Positions 24,139 to 33,663 of a stretch of DNA of 64,000 nt are shown piece by piece. Origin of the DNA: CAITNM01 sp021298215 (GTDB taxonomy: Bacteria; Pseudomonadota; Alphaproteobacteria; Paracaedibacterales; CAITNM01); the NCBI GenBank assembly GCA_046309815.1, contig JBKCOJ010000008.1, positions 141,366-205,365 of the forward strand, given 5' to 3'. Made by a program: the position numbers and the translations under genes. The notes beneath the pieces are model-generated. The model searched no databases. It had not been told where the DNA came from and saw nothing but the letters and a program-made list of their open reading frames with translations. Positions within the stretch are counted from its first letter, which is position 1. Every line of letters starts with the position of its first letter.

Positions 24139-25275
24139 TCATCCAAGTAATTTTTCTAAAAAGGAGAAAGTTTCTTGGAGGGATTGATCAAGAAATACAT
24201 CTTTCAAAGCTGTAGCAAAGAGTGATGAGTTGTTATCCTCGTGATGTGGATCGTACTTATTTATCTTTACTCTTACTTTGTATCGCTGGATTTGTAAGCG
24301 TTGTTGAATATATAAAGGGCTAATTGCCGATGCGCTCATGAAGCCCTCAATTATGCGCGCTAACCATGGACGCCAGGAAGCTAGATTAGGTGTTAAATTC
24401 TCAAGAGCTATTGATAAACTTTGCATGCGATCATCAGCAGTCTTAATCCTTTCTATAATGGTTCTGACATCAGCCTTCTTTGTATCAAGCTGAGTTTTAA
24501 TCATAGTCAGAACGTGATTTGAGAAAATAAAAGAATCATTTGCGAAGAATAAATGAGGAAAATGACTGTTAGCTAATAATAAATCCGGCTCGAATTCAGG
24601 GTCCGTTACAGTAAACCATCCACAATCCACAAAGGAAAATTTGTGCTCCTGCCTTAAACGAAAACTTTCTGAATTACAAGGAAGGTTGTGGTCTATTGGA
24701 ATAATTCGATATTGATGAAGCAAACCAAAAGAATGCCCGACGTTATGTAATATTTTAAAAAATAATTCTTGCTTGTCGGCTTCGAAGGATCTTATCTCCG
24801 CTCTTATAAACTGATCTAATGTCATGCTTCCAGCAAAAGGCATAATTTGAAGAATTGAGCTGTTTTGTGCATCTTTAATTTCTTCGAGGGGCAGAGTCAA
24901 AATTTCTTCTAGTTTTGAATTTTTGCTAACTTTTTCTTTTAAATCTTTATAGTGTTCGTTTTCTAATTCGTATTGGGAGTTATTCAAGACAACTTTCCCA
25001 AAATATTGAAGAGAGCCTGAAGTTGAAAAAATATACATACCCTTTTGCTGGACCCCAAGATATCCTTCTTTACTACTAACTGGTTGGCATTGGGTAATGC
25101 TATATTTTGTTAAAAAATTATTAAACTCAGGAAAGCGTTGCTCAAGCTCAGTCTTAGCATTTACGTTTGGTGAAGATGTTGTGGTTCCTGCTGTAATTTC
25201 AGCACGATTTTCCATTCCATAGCTCTCGATGCTATGTATCAATATTGCTATGCTTAATAATTTTAGCGTGTTCAT
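24139..25275 (-). CDS. exported protein with protein-kinase-like fold features
   Basis: A signal peptide (MNTLKLLSIAILIHSIESYG) starts a 378-residue protein. The order of features resembles a eukaryotic-like or aminoglycoside-type kinase. Lys94 lies in YFGKVVL (VAIK-like) and a helix with Glu104/Glu106 follows. Residues 142-153 (LQIMPFAGSMTL) look like a hinge, and FGLLHQ (183-188) like the end of helix E. Then RIIPIDHNLPCN (190-201) resembles a catalytic loop, and FVDCG (215-219) occupies the place of DFG. The catalytic-loop Asp-Asn spacing is one residue longer than canonical and the HxD His is missing, so it may be a pseudokinase or a divergent kinase. The fold call is my pattern reading, not established. 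Single-gene unit. Confidence 0.5.
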   Translation of the reverse strand: MNTLKLLSIAILIHSIESYGMENRAEITAGTTTSSPNVNAKTELEQRFPEFNNFLTKYSITQCQPVSSKEGYLGVQQKGMYIFSTSGSLQYFGKVVLNNSQYELENEHYKDLKEKVSKNSKLEEILTLPLEEIKDAQNSSILQIMPFAGSMTLDQFIRAEIRSFEADKQELFFKILHNVGHSFGLLHQYRIIPIDHNLPCNSESFRLRQEHKFSFVDCGWFTVTDPEFEPDLLLANSHFPHLFFANDSFIFSNHVLTMIKTQLDTKKADVRTIIERIKTADDRMQSLSIALENLTPNLASWRPWLARIIEGFMSASAISPLYIQQRLQIQRYKVRVKINKYDPHHEDNNSSLFATALKDVFLDQSLQETFSFLEKLLG

Positions 25276-25504
25276 GATTTTGCGCTATTTATTCTGATCA
25301 AAAAAAATTATTCATACTAAACGTATATGGTAATCAATTTTTGTATTGCAATTAAAAACTCAGCGCTGCATTGTAGCCTTAGTTAAGGCTCGAAAGAAGC
25401 ATATATTCATTTAAAAAAAATTTTGCTAGAAGAATAAAAGAGACACACCATAGTGGTTGCCAAGACACTCATCTTTCTGGTAGCTTTATGGGAAGTCAAC
25501 ATGC

Positions 25505-25589
25505 GCGGGCGTGGTGGAATTGGCAGACACACCAGACTTAGGATCTGGCGACGCAAGTCATGGGGGTTCAAGTCCCTCCGCCCGCACCA
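25505..25589 (+). tRNA. tRNA-Leu (anticodon TAG)
   Basis: An 85-base class II tRNA. Acceptor GCGGGCG pairs with CGCCCGC, the anticodon loop CTTAGGA gives TAG, the variable arm is long (GGCGACGCAAGTCAT), the T-arm is GGGGGTTCAAGTCCC, and CCA is encoded. It ends only 18 bases before the tig start, so the two are probably co-transcribed; tRNA-Leu ahead of tig is common in alphaproteobacteria. The preceding gap (25276-25504) contains a short palindrome and probable promoter sequence but no gene. Confidence 0.96.
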
Positions 25590-25607
25590 AAAGCTACATG
25601 GAATTCT

Positions 25608-27071
25608 ATGAGTCTTTCTGTTAAAAAAGTGCGAGAGCAAGATGCAATCGTCGATTTTAAAGCAACCCTCGTTTCAACTGATTATGCGCAAGAATTAAAT
25701 TCTTGGTTTAGTAAAAGATCACAAACTGTTCGTATCGATGGTTTTCGTCCGGGCAAAGCCCCGCTTTCTGTCGTGCAATCCCGTTTTGGCGAAGAAGCGA
25801 ATAGATCTGTAATGAATACTATTGTTGATCGTGTTTTAAAAACTATCGATAAAGAACATAAGCTTCGTGTTGCTGGACATCCTAAAGTGACGGTAGAGAA
25901 AGCTAATTCTCAAGATGGCTTTGAATGTAGCGTTAGTGTTGAATGTTTGCCAACAGTTGAGTTAAAAGATTTCTCGTCAATTTCATGCGAAGAATTAGTT
26001 TTAGATATATCTAAAAAAGAAGTTGACGAAGCAGTTGATTCGCTTTTTAAAAGATATAAAGCCCATGAAAAAGAAAAGAAAGCTGGTAAATCGGCTTGGG
26101 GCGATAAGCTTTCTGTTTCAATCAAGGAAAAAGGTACAGCTGGAGCTGCACAGGACCAAGATATTGTGCTATCTGAAGACACAGATCCAACGTGGGGTCC
26201 TTTGCACAAAGGATTACATGGTAAATCTGAAGGCGAAAAAGCTGAAGTTGCTATTGTTTATCCTAAAGATTTTCAAGATAAAAATATCGCAGGAAAATCT
26301 TTTACCTATGAAATTACGGTGAAAGCAATTTATTCGGCGAAAACTTTTAGCAAATTAGATGATACTTTTGCTAAAGAATTTGAATGCGATGATCTTGCAG
26401 CTTTACATAAAAAAATGGAAAATACGCTACAAGAAGATCAAAAACGTCTAATTAGCTTATATCATAAGCGTCAAATTTTGGATGCATTGAATGTACAGTA
26501 TAAAATAACTCTTCCGAAATCTGCAGTAGATCACGAATTTCAGCAAATTTGGAAGAAGCTAGAAGATGAAATTGCTGCTGGAAAAGCAAGAGGCGAAAAG
26601 GATGACGTTGATCGTAAGGCAGCGGAAACTGAATATAGAGAAATTGCTGAACGTAGAGTGCGCTTAGGATTTGTTATTTCAGAAATTGCAAAAGAACATA
26701 AAATTTCTTTAACAAACGAAGAAATTCAACGCGTTGTTATGAAAGAAGCATTGAATTATCCGCAGCAATTTAAAGAAGTTGTGGATTTTTATGTTAAGAA
26801 CAAACACGCGCTTGAGCGTTTAATAGCGCCAGCAATAGAAGATAAGGTTGTTGATTTTGTTTTTGATAAATCAAAGAAAAAACAAACAAAAATAACAACT
26901 CAGGAGTTACCTACAAAATTGAAAGGTGTTGTGCCTGGATATGAAGATGATGAGCCTGCTCCTAAGAAGGAAGCAAAAGCTAAAGCAGCAGAAATAAAAG
27001 AGCCTAAGGAAAGTAAATCTGAAGGCGAAAAAGCACCAGCCAAGACGGCCACTACGAAGAAAGGCAAATAG
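25608..27071 (+). CDS. tig: trigger factor
   Basis: Ribosome-associated chaperone and peptidyl-prolyl isomerase. The N-terminal ribosome-binding domain contains the signature GFRPGKAP (residues 45-52). The PPIase domain (about 155-245, with GDKLSVSI and LHKGLHGKSEGE) and the helical C-terminal cradle follow. Start at MSLSVKK is set by the family's N-terminus; an upstream open frame runs into the tRNA. At 487 residues it is longer than E. coli trigger factor (432) because of an extra C-terminal tail rich in Lys, Glu and Ala. clpP follows after two bases. Confidence 0.95.
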   Translation: MSLSVKKVREQDAIVDFKATLVSTDYAQELNSWFSKRSQTVRIDGFRPGKAPLSVVQSRFGEEANRSVMNTIVDRVLKTIDKEHKLRVAGHPKVTVEKANSQDGFECSVSVECLPTVELKDFSSISCEELVLDISKKEVDEAVDSLFKRYKAHEKEKKAGKSAWGDKLSVSIKEKGTAGAAQDQDIVLSEDTDPTWGPLHKGLHGKSEGEKAEVAIVYPKDFQDKNIAGKSFTYEITVKAIYSAKTFSKLDDTFAKEFECDDLAALHKKMENTLQEDQKRLISLYHKRQILDALNVQYKITLPKSAVDHEFQQIWKKLEDEIAAGKARGEKDDVDRKAAETEYREIAERRVRLGFVISEIAKEHKISLTNEEIQRVVMKEALNYPQQFKEVVDFYVKNKHALERLIAPAIEDKVVDFVFDKSKKKQTKITTQELPTKLKGVVPGYEDDEPAPKKEAKAKAAEIKEPKESKSEGEKAPAKTATTKKGK

Positions 27072-27073
27072 GC

Positions 27074-27724
27074 ATGGACTTTAAATCACCCAAAAGAGCA
27101 GATGAAATAGTTTCCACTCTTGTTCCAATGGTTGTTGAGCAAACCGGTAGAGGTGAGCGCGCTTACGATATTTTCTCAAGGCTTTTAAAAGAGCGTATCA
27201 TTTTTTTAACAGGGCAAGTCCATGATGATATGACGGCTCTTATTTGTGCGCAGCTTTTATTTTTAGAATCTGAAAATCCCGAAAAAGATATTTACATGTA
27301 TATAAATTCTCCAGGAGGGGTTGTTACATCTGGTTTTTCAGTACTTGATACCATGAATTATATTCGTTGTGATGTGGCAACCGTGTGTTTGGGGCAAGCA
27401 TGTTCCATGGGTTCTTTGCTGTTGACGGCGGGAGCAAAAGGTAAACGTTATATATTACCAAATGCTCGAGTAATGATGCATCAGCCGCATGGTGGAGCGC
27501 AAGGGCAAGCAACCGACATCGAAATTCAAGCACGGGAAATTATTAATACGAGAAAACGCATACAACAAATTTATGCGGAATGCACAGGGCAAAAAGAAGA
27601 AAAAATTGCTGTGGATATAGAAAGAGATTGCTTCTTATCAGCTGAAGAATCTGTTGCATACGGACTTGTTGATCAGGTAGTTACTAAGCGCCCGGCAAAT
27701 TTTTCTGAACCAAAGTCATCGTAA
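27074..27724 (+). CDS. clpP: ATP-dependent Clp protease proteolytic subunit
   Basis: Serine protease barrel that degrades substrates delivered by ClpX or ClpA. The triad is visible: Ser111 in GQACSMGS, His136 in MMHQPHGG, and Asp185 in ERDCF. NSPGG (78-82) is the oxyanion loop. Length, 216 residues, is typical. It starts immediately after tig and is co-transcribed with it. clpX and lon, which often follow, are absent from this spot; a LOG-family gene follows instead. Confidence 0.97.
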   Translation: MDFKSPKRADEIVSTLVPMVVEQTGRGERAYDIFSRLLKERIIFLTGQVHDDMTALICAQLLFLESENPEKDIYMYINSPGGVVTSGFSVLDTMNYIRCDVATVCLGQACSMGSLLLTAGAKGKRYILPNARVMMHQPHGGAQGQATDIEIQAREIINTRKRIQQIYAECTGQKEEKIAVDIERDCFLSAEESVAYGLVDQVVTKRPANFSEPKSS

Positions 27725-27755
27725 TTTATTTTTAAATTTGATAAAGATTTTTGTA

Positions 27756-27781
27756 CATAGCTACTTATTACAGTAGCTATG
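27756..27781 (+). other. 10-bp perfect stem-loop in the LOG gene leader
   Basis: CATAGCTACT and AGTAGCTATG (27756-27765, 27772-27781) pair exactly over a 6-base loop, ending a few bases before the ribosome site GGGAGA of the next gene. No T tract follows, so it is not a classical terminator. It could limit read-through from clpP or affect translation of the next gene. Confidence 0.5.
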
Positions 27782-27796
27782 GTTGGGAGAGTTTTT

Positions 27797-28387
27797 ATGA
27801 AAATTGAGACTACGGAAGTTTCTCAAAAAATGGTAGGAATTTTCTGCAGTGCTGATGATAAAGTGCCTCATGAATTTAAGATCTTAGCCTATGAACTTGC
27901 GAAAAAGCTTAGGGAAAAGGATCTAGGCATTGTTACAAGCGCTTCAAAAACTGGTCTTATTAGGGAAGTTGCGAGAGGATATGGGTCGATATCAATCACA
28001 ACACGACATTTCTTTATTCCTGACGATAATCCTACTTGGACTGAAAATTTGTACAGTCGATTGTCAGCTTTTCATGAGCGTTGTTCCGTAATTGTTGTTT
28101 TGCCTGGTGGATTTGGTACCTTACATGAATTAATGGATTTTTTGGTACACAATCAATTAGGGCTTATTAAAGTGCCAATTATTGTATTGAATATTGATGG
28201 TTTTTGGGATGGACAGCTTAAGCAATTTGAGAAGATGGTTGAAAAAAATTGCCTAGCAATAAAGCATTTAAGCTTTATTAAAGTCGTTCCTACTTTAGAA
28301 GGTTGCATTGCAGCAATTGATAATGAGCCAGAGCACCAATCTCATTGGGAATTGGATGAGTATTGGAAAAAAGCAGCAGGTGCTTGA
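27797..28387 (+). CDS. LOG-family protein (possible nucleotide 5'-phosphate hydrolase)
   Basis: Rossmann-like protein of the LOG (lysine decarboxylase-like) group, some members of which release bases from nucleoside monophosphates. The defining PGGFGTLHE is at residues 103-111. The first glycine-rich motif (usually GGG-x-x-GLMG) is degraded to TSASKTGL (47-54), so activity is uncertain. The start at 27797 follows GGGAGAG by five bases; a frame extension to 27779 has no support. It probably makes a separate transcript from, or read-through product of, tig-clpP. The N-terminal KMVGIFCSADD matches the family's start of strand 1. Confidence 0.78.
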   Translation: MKIETTEVSQKMVGIFCSADDKVPHEFKILAYELAKKLREKDLGIVTSASKTGLIREVARGYGSISITTRHFFIPDDNPTWTENLYSRLSAFHERCSVIVVLPGGFGTLHELMDFLVHNQLGLIKVPIIVLNIDGFWDGQLKQFEKMVEKNCLAIKHLSFIKVVPTLEGCIAAIDNEPEHQSHWELDEYWKKAAGA

Positions 28388-28467
28388 CTCTGGTAACTTT
28401 ACCTGAGTGTATAGCCGTTAATGCATATATTTGCTAAAATTGAAGAATAAAGCTTGTTTTTTTGCTA

Positions 28468-30312
28468 ATGCAATATTTTCTTTTTATTATTTTTTTTCTG
28501 AACAGTTTTCTGCTGTGTGGGCAAGAGCAGAATGTTGGCACTACGCAGGAAGGTATTCATTATACTGTTGAATGGCCTAAGGATTTAGCTCCAGAAATAA
28601 TCAAGCGTATAGAAAGTGTTTCAGTACTTTTAGAGCACCAATCTCGTTCTCCAGGATCTCTTGGGGGGCTAATGAAGCGTATTGAAAAAGACAAAATCTT
28701 ATTAGAAAAAACCCTTCATTCGTTTGGATATTATGGTTGCAAGATAGACGTGAAAATGAATCTAGAGCGTTCACCTATATTGATAGAATTTATGTGTGAT
28801 CTCGGCCCTCTTTATACAGTTAGCAAGATACAGTTAGACAATGTAGGCGAGACGGACTTGCCAGCTCTTTCTGTAGATTTGAGTGATTTAGTCGGCCTTA
28901 CAAGAGGAGATGTGTTGATCGCAGAAAATGCTCAAAAAAGTAAGGTAATCCTCAAAAAATATTTTGCACAAAGTGGTTATCCTTTTGCTGAAATTGATGA
29001 GCCAGAAGGTAGTATCGACCATTCTTCATTTTCTGTTGTTTTAATTTATCCTGTTGATCTTGGAAAACGAGCAGTGATCCTGGATTCCGAAATCGAGTCT
29101 ACAGGAAACCTAAACCGTGATTACATTAAAAATCGATTGTTTTGGAACAAGGGAGATGTTTATGATAACAGGGTTGTTGAGCGTACGAGAAGGCAGCTGA
29201 GCCAGACAGGGTTATTTGATAATATTGTGGTAACCCCTAAGCTGGTAGAGAATAGTGTTTTAGAAACAGCAACAGAACAACCAGTAGTGATGCACGTAAA
29301 AGCAACCGAAGCTCCACCGAGAGCCGTGACAGCTGGTGTGCATTATGCCACTTCGCAAGGGGGGGAAGCTCGCTTCTCTTGGAATCATTATAATTTAGCT
29401 GGAGGAGGAGAAAATTTAGGAACAGCTCTACGGTTTTCAACTGTTCGTAGCAAAGCGCGCCTTTATTATAATATGCCAGACTTTGGTGCTCCCAAACAAA
29501 CGTTGAAAAATGAAACGTATGCAATGAAAGAAAATACAAGGGCTTATAAAAGTAATACTTTATCGTTATTAAGTAAAATTGAGCGCCAATTTAACGATAT
29601 TTTTTCTGGTTCACTTGGTTTAAGTGGAGAAACTGGCAATGTCATATCAAAAACAACTGATAAGAAAAGTAAGGAAAGCTTGTTAGGAACTCCAATAGAA
29701 ATAGGTGTAGATACATCAAACGATTTGTTAAATCCAACACGAGGATTTCGTATAAATGGGAATGTGACTCCTTATGGTGGGAGCTTAGGGTCAAGTAAGG
29801 GCATGCTTATTGGTCAAGCGAGTGCGAGTTTATATATTCCTTTTCGAACGAATAGTTTAGATGAAGATATGGGGGTGCTTGCTTCGTTCGTGAAATTTGG
29901 CACGATTAGAATTCGCAATTTTGATGATTTGCCACCAAATAAGCGTTTTTATGGTGGTGGTAACGGCTCAGTGCGTGGTTATGGATATCAGTTGATTAGT
30001 CCTGTTGATCAAAATAGAGTACCACTCGGGGGGGAATCATTACTAGAATTTGGTGGAGAGTTGCGTTATCGTTTTACAGAAACTATAGGGGGCGTTGCCT
30101 TTCTGGAGGCAGGATCTGTTTCTCAGCGTAAGTTGCCTAGCTTTGGTCAAAAGCTGCTCTGGGGTACAGGTTTTGGGGTTAGATATTATACGGCATATGC
30201 ACCTGTTCGTGTTGATATAGCATTTCCTTTGAAGAAGCGTAAAATACCAGGAGCTAAAAGATCTTATGATCGCGCGTATCAGTTTTATGTAAGCGTTGGG
30301 CAGGCATTTTAA
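28468..30312 (+). CDS. tamA: outer membrane assembly factor TamA
   Basis: Omp85-family protein that works with TamB in outer-membrane biogenesis. An N-terminal signal (MQYFLFIIFFLNSFLLCG) is followed by POTRA domains up to about residue 250, and the C-terminal 16-strand barrel (surface antigen domain) carries FYGGGNGSVRGYGY (a VRGY/F signature) and ends in FYVSVGQAF. At 614 residues it is a normal TamA. The start at 28468 is the first ATG; a TTG two codons upstream is possible, and no clear ribosome site is seen. It overlaps tamB at TAATG. Confidence 0.9.
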   Translation: MQYFLFIIFFLNSFLLCGQEQNVGTTQEGIHYTVEWPKDLAPEIIKRIESVSVLLEHQSRSPGSLGGLMKRIEKDKILLEKTLHSFGYYGCKIDVKMNLERSPILIEFMCDLGPLYTVSKIQLDNVGETDLPALSVDLSDLVGLTRGDVLIAENAQKSKVILKKYFAQSGYPFAEIDEPEGSIDHSSFSVVLIYPVDLGKRAVILDSEIESTGNLNRDYIKNRLFWNKGDVYDNRVVERTRRQLSQTGLFDNIVVTPKLVENSVLETATEQPVVMHVKATEAPPRAVTAGVHYATSQGGEARFSWNHYNLAGGGENLGTALRFSTVRSKARLYYNMPDFGAPKQTLKNETYAMKENTRAYKSNTLSLLSKIERQFNDIFSGSLGLSGETGNVISKTTDKKSKESLLGTPIEIGVDTSNDLLNPTRGFRINGNVTPYGGSLGSSKGMLIGQASASLYIPFRTNSLDEDMGVLASFVKFGTIRIRNFDDLPPNKRFYGGGNGSVRGYGYQLISPVDQNRVPLGGESLLEFGGELRYRFTETIGGVAFLEAGSVSQRKLPSFGQKLLWGTGFGVRYYTAYAPVRVDIAFPLKKRKIPGAKRSYDRAYQFYVSVGQAF

Positions 30313-33300
30313 TGGGCAATCGCTTTTTTAGAAAATTTCTTATATTTGTAGCGATACTTGCTTTGGTGTGGCAGGGGCTACAATTTTCAAGCATGCAAAA
30401 ATTTTGCATTGAATTCCTAATCAATAGTTTTTCTTCATACAAGGTTTCTTCAATTGAAATGAAGGCTACTAAGAAATTTCCTTTGTGTGCAGAAATCCAA
30501 GATATTACTTTGGTCAAGAGCCATGGACCTGAATTAATTCTTAAAAATGTCAGTTGCGATTTTTCGAGTTTTTTCAAAAAAGGTGTTTCTGTAAATATTG
30601 AACACTGCAAAATTATTTCTTCTTCCTCTTCTTTAAACTTTGATTTTAGTAAAATCTCTCCAGCCACAGTCGGTTATTTTCTACATGGATTGGCTAATAA
30701 GCTAGAGTATTTTTCTTCGATCAAAATAAATCACTTAAGTGCTTGCGATAAGGAAATTTTTTTACAGTTAACACGGCAAGGAATGTCGTGGGCGACAATT
30801 ATAATGCATAAAGGAGAGCCTTTAGAATGTTTGCTTACTCAAGAAGGGGATATTTCTTTACTAAAGGTAGATGGTTTGTGGGAAGGAAAAAAAATATGGT
30901 CAAACGCTGAAATCAATGATCGCAGCATTGATCTAGCTTTGAAAATAGATATTTCCTCTTTAGCAAATCAATCGGTTGTGAATTTTCTTGGAGAAGGTGT
31001 TAATTTATCCTTACGCTTAGAAAAATTTTCCTACTGGCAGGTCCAGCATTTAAAAATCGAAACCTCTAAAGGGCATTTGTTGCAAGGAAACTGTTTACAA
31101 AAAAAAGGAAAGTTAGAGGGAGATTTTATATGGGATATGCCTTTGATTGGTTACGAGAAAACTGCTAAATGCTCTATTCTAGTAGGAGGGTCTGCAGACA
31201 GACCCGTCATTAAATGGGCTTTTGATAAAGAGTTAGCTTCATTTGAAGATATATCTGGGGAGTGTGTATTAATTAATGATAATCACCTTAAACTCTCAGG
31301 AATTCTTCAACGGGACTTAAAAAATACGGCTTCGGTGAAAATAGATGTTTTCCTTAGTCCATTTTTGGTGAATGGTAATATTTCGATTCTTTCACCTGAT
31401 ATACATAAATTACTTCATTTGTTTTGGCCTGACGCAAAGGGCAGTCTGAATTTTAATGCAACTTTTGAGGATGTTAGTTCACTTGAAAGAGGCCATGTTG
31501 TAATTGAGGGGCAGGGTGCGCTTTCCGATACAGATTTTCATGTTTCTATTAATATAAAGGCAGTCCTTCATAATGGCTTAGGAAATGGAGAGCTGCATTT
31601 GAAAAATGGTCGTTATAAGGGCTCTACAATCAATGCTGATTTATCGTTTGCTAGCGAAAATGAACAAATTAAAATTGAAATTTTAAAAGTACAAATTCAA
31701 GATATGAGATTCGGGCTTGTGAAGCCTGCAGTCTATAATTTTGATAATGGTCTTTCAAAAGCACAAATACAATTTTACGACGGAATTTTAGATATTGAGC
31801 AATTAAAATTTGGTGATGCTTTACAGGATACAGTTGGGATAATTAAGTTTAAAAATATTCAGTTACATAAATTAAACACTTTCTTTGATAGATATAGTTT
31901 TGCCGGTGTTTTAAATGGCTATTTGCAAAAGCATGAAGGTGCACCATTATCTGCAAGACTTAACCTTTCAAAAGGTTTCTTGAAACAATCTCAAGATGGC
32001 CATGTGTATCAAGTCTTAAATGGTTTAAATGCTATTTTTGAAGCAGAATGTAAAGATGCAACTTGGAATTGGAGTGCTAATATAAAAGATCAAGATAAAA
32101 TTAATCTTGAAACTAAAGGAAAATTAGATACAAATTCGTTGCAGCTTGATGCTTTTGTTAAAGGATTAGTCAGACTTAAATTAGTAACAGATTGGCTGGC
32201 GACCGATGATCGGATTTTTGGGGATGTAACCATTGATTTGCGTGCGGTAGGGCAGCTGAATAGTCCTGAATTAAAAGGAATGGTTAACGTTGATAATGGG
32301 CTGTATGAGCATAGTGAAGTTGGCACCTTTTATCAAAATATTACGATTAGAACAAAAGCTGAGGGAAAAAGATTAGTTGTTACACGCTTTGATGCGCATG
32401 ATGTGACAAAAGGCGTTGAGCCAGGTGTTGGTGAACTTCGTGGAGAAGGATGGATTGATTTTTCAGAACTTTTGTCTCCTGTTTTTAATGTGCCTTTACA
32501 CCTTTCTCATTTACGTATTGCTCAACATGATGGATTTAAAAGTGACGCTACTGGTACGTTAATTATCGCCGGGAAAGGGGCTGAAGTTGGCTGTAAAGGT
32601 GAGGTAACCCTAGAAAATGCCCATTATTATCTTGAAACATCAGTAGAAACAAAAGTACCACGAATTGTTGATAAGCAAGAAAAAGAAATTCAAAAGAAGA
32701 AGGTTATTGAATATTCAACAGCTTTTCCGCTGGATATTTTGATACATGCTCCACCTGAATCTTTTAAAGTTACTGGTTTGGGAGCTGATACCGTATGGAA
32801 GGGTGATTTTTATGTACGTAAATCGATCGTAAATCCTTTCTTAGTGGGAACGGTTTATTTACATAAAGGTACGTTGGACATTTTAGGAAAAGTTCTACGC
32901 ATTACCAAGGGAGAAATCACTTTTGTAGATACTGATCGTAACAACCCAAGACTTGATATTAAGGCTGTAAAAAAAATGGGTGACAATGTAACCGTAGCAA
33001 TTGAAATAAGGGGTACGGGAGGTAACACTATTGTTGATTTTTCATCTATCCCCTCCATGCCTAAAGAAGAAGTATTGGCTTTGTTATTGTTTGGTAAAAA
33101 ATTAGGGGAAGTTTCTGTTTTGCAGAGCGTGCAATTAGCCGAACTTGCTAATGCAGAAAGTAGTGGTCAAGGCTTTTTCGAAAAAATGCGTAGTAATTTT
33201 GGTTTTGATCAATTTGAGTTTACAACTTCTCACCATGGTGGTGCTTCATCGACTGATGAAGACGCGACTCCTCAAGAAAGAGCAGAAACAAAGACATCGC

Positions 33301-33479
33301 AAGCTGTGCGTATTGGAAAAGAATTTGGAAAAATTCAAGTGGCTATTGAACAAGGAGCAGGAAGCGAAACGAGCAAGCTAACTGTTTCCACGCCTCTTGG
33401 TAAGAATCTGGCGCTGCAAGGAGATGTAGGTGCAGCGCAAAACTCTGGAGTTGGTATTAGCTGGGTGAAACGTTATTAG
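30312..33479 (+). CDS. tamB: translocation and assembly module protein TamB
   Basis: Large AsmA/DUF490-type periplasmic protein, anchored in the inner membrane and thought to bridge to TamA to move lipids or proteins to the outer membrane. The N-terminal anchor is about residues 9-25 (FLIFVAILALVWQGLQF). A long beta-rich middle follows, and the conserved C-terminal DUF490 domain includes GDFYVRKS, LDILGKVLRITKGEITF and SMPKEEVLALLLFGK. At 1055 residues it is on the short side for TamB. The ATG overlaps the tamA stop by one base (TAATG), so translation is coupled. The 3' end is followed by a structured spacer. Confidence 0.9.
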   Translation: MGNRFFRKFLIFVAILALVWQGLQFSSMQKFCIEFLINSFSSYKVSSIEMKATKKFPLCAEIQDITLVKSHGPELILKNVSCDFSSFFKKGVSVNIEHCKIISSSSSLNFDFSKISPATVGYFLHGLANKLEYFSSIKINHLSACDKEIFLQLTRQGMSWATIIMHKGEPLECLLTQEGDISLLKVDGLWEGKKIWSNAEINDRSIDLALKIDISSLANQSVVNFLGEGVNLSLRLEKFSYWQVQHLKIETSKGHLLQGNCLQKKGKLEGDFIWDMPLIGYEKTAKCSILVGGSADRPVIKWAFDKELASFEDISGECVLINDNHLKLSGILQRDLKNTASVKIDVFLSPFLVNGNISILSPDIHKLLHLFWPDAKGSLNFNATFEDVSSLERGHVVIEGQGALSDTDFHVSINIKAVLHNGLGNGELHLKNGRYKGSTINADLSFASENEQIKIEILKVQIQDMRFGLVKPAVYNFDNGLSKAQIQFYDGILDIEQLKFGDALQDTVGIIKFKNIQLHKLNTFFDRYSFAGVLNGYLQKHEGAPLSARLNLSKGFLKQSQDGHVYQVLNGLNAIFEAECKDATWNWSANIKDQDKINLETKGKLDTNSLQLDAFVKGLVRLKLVTDWLATDDRIFGDVTIDLRAVGQLNSPELKGMVNVDNGLYEHSEVGTFYQNITIRTKAEGKRLVVTRFDAHDVTKGVEPGVGELRGEGWIDFSELLSPVFNVPLHLSHLRIAQHDGFKSDATGTLIIAGKGAEVGCKGEVTLENAHYYLETSVETKVPRIVDKQEKEIQKKKVIEYSTAFPLDILIHAPPESFKVTGLGADTVWKGDFYVRKSIVNPFLVGTVYLHKGTLDILGKVLRITKGEITFVDTDRNNPRLDIKAVKKMGDNVTVAIEIRGTGGNTIVDFSSIPSMPKEEVLALLLFGKKLGEVSVLQSVQLAELANAESSGQGFFEKMRSNFGFDQFEFTTSHHGGASSTDEDATPQERAETKTSQAVRIGKEFGKIQVAIEQGAGSETSKLTVSTPLGKNLALQGDVGAAQNSGVGISWVKRY

Positions 33480-33502
33480 CTAGCGAGTGTGCAAGCTTTT
33501 GA

Positions 33503-33606
33503 TTTTAGTCTTCGCCAGAAACTATTTTCCTCGTTGAAAAGCGGGGTCCAGTGAATAGAATCAATAATGATCCATTTGACTGGATCCTTCGCCGAGAAGA
33601 CTAAAA
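33503..33606. repeat. nested inverted repeats between tamB and asd
   Basis: An outer 11-bp stem (TTTTAGTCTTC at 33503-33513 with its complement at 33596-33606) encloses an inner 9-bp stem (33544-33552 with 33579-33587, one G-U). The genes on either side converge, so it may be a two-way terminator or a small structured RNA. Neither side has a strong T tract directly after the outer stem. Confidence 0.55.
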
Positions 33607-33663
33607 CTAAAAAGAGAGCTATTCATTATAAAAAGCACGCTGCGTTAGAGAGTAATTCTCTCC

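Noticed and set aside
25375..25390. Palindrome AGCCTTA-gt-TAAGGCT upstream of tRNA-Leu
   Set aside because: Seven-bp arms with a 2-base centre and no T tract; too short to call a regulatory element.
28387..28460. Short inverted repeat after the LOG gene as a terminator
   Set aside because: The arms contain a mismatch and leave essentially no loop; no T tract.
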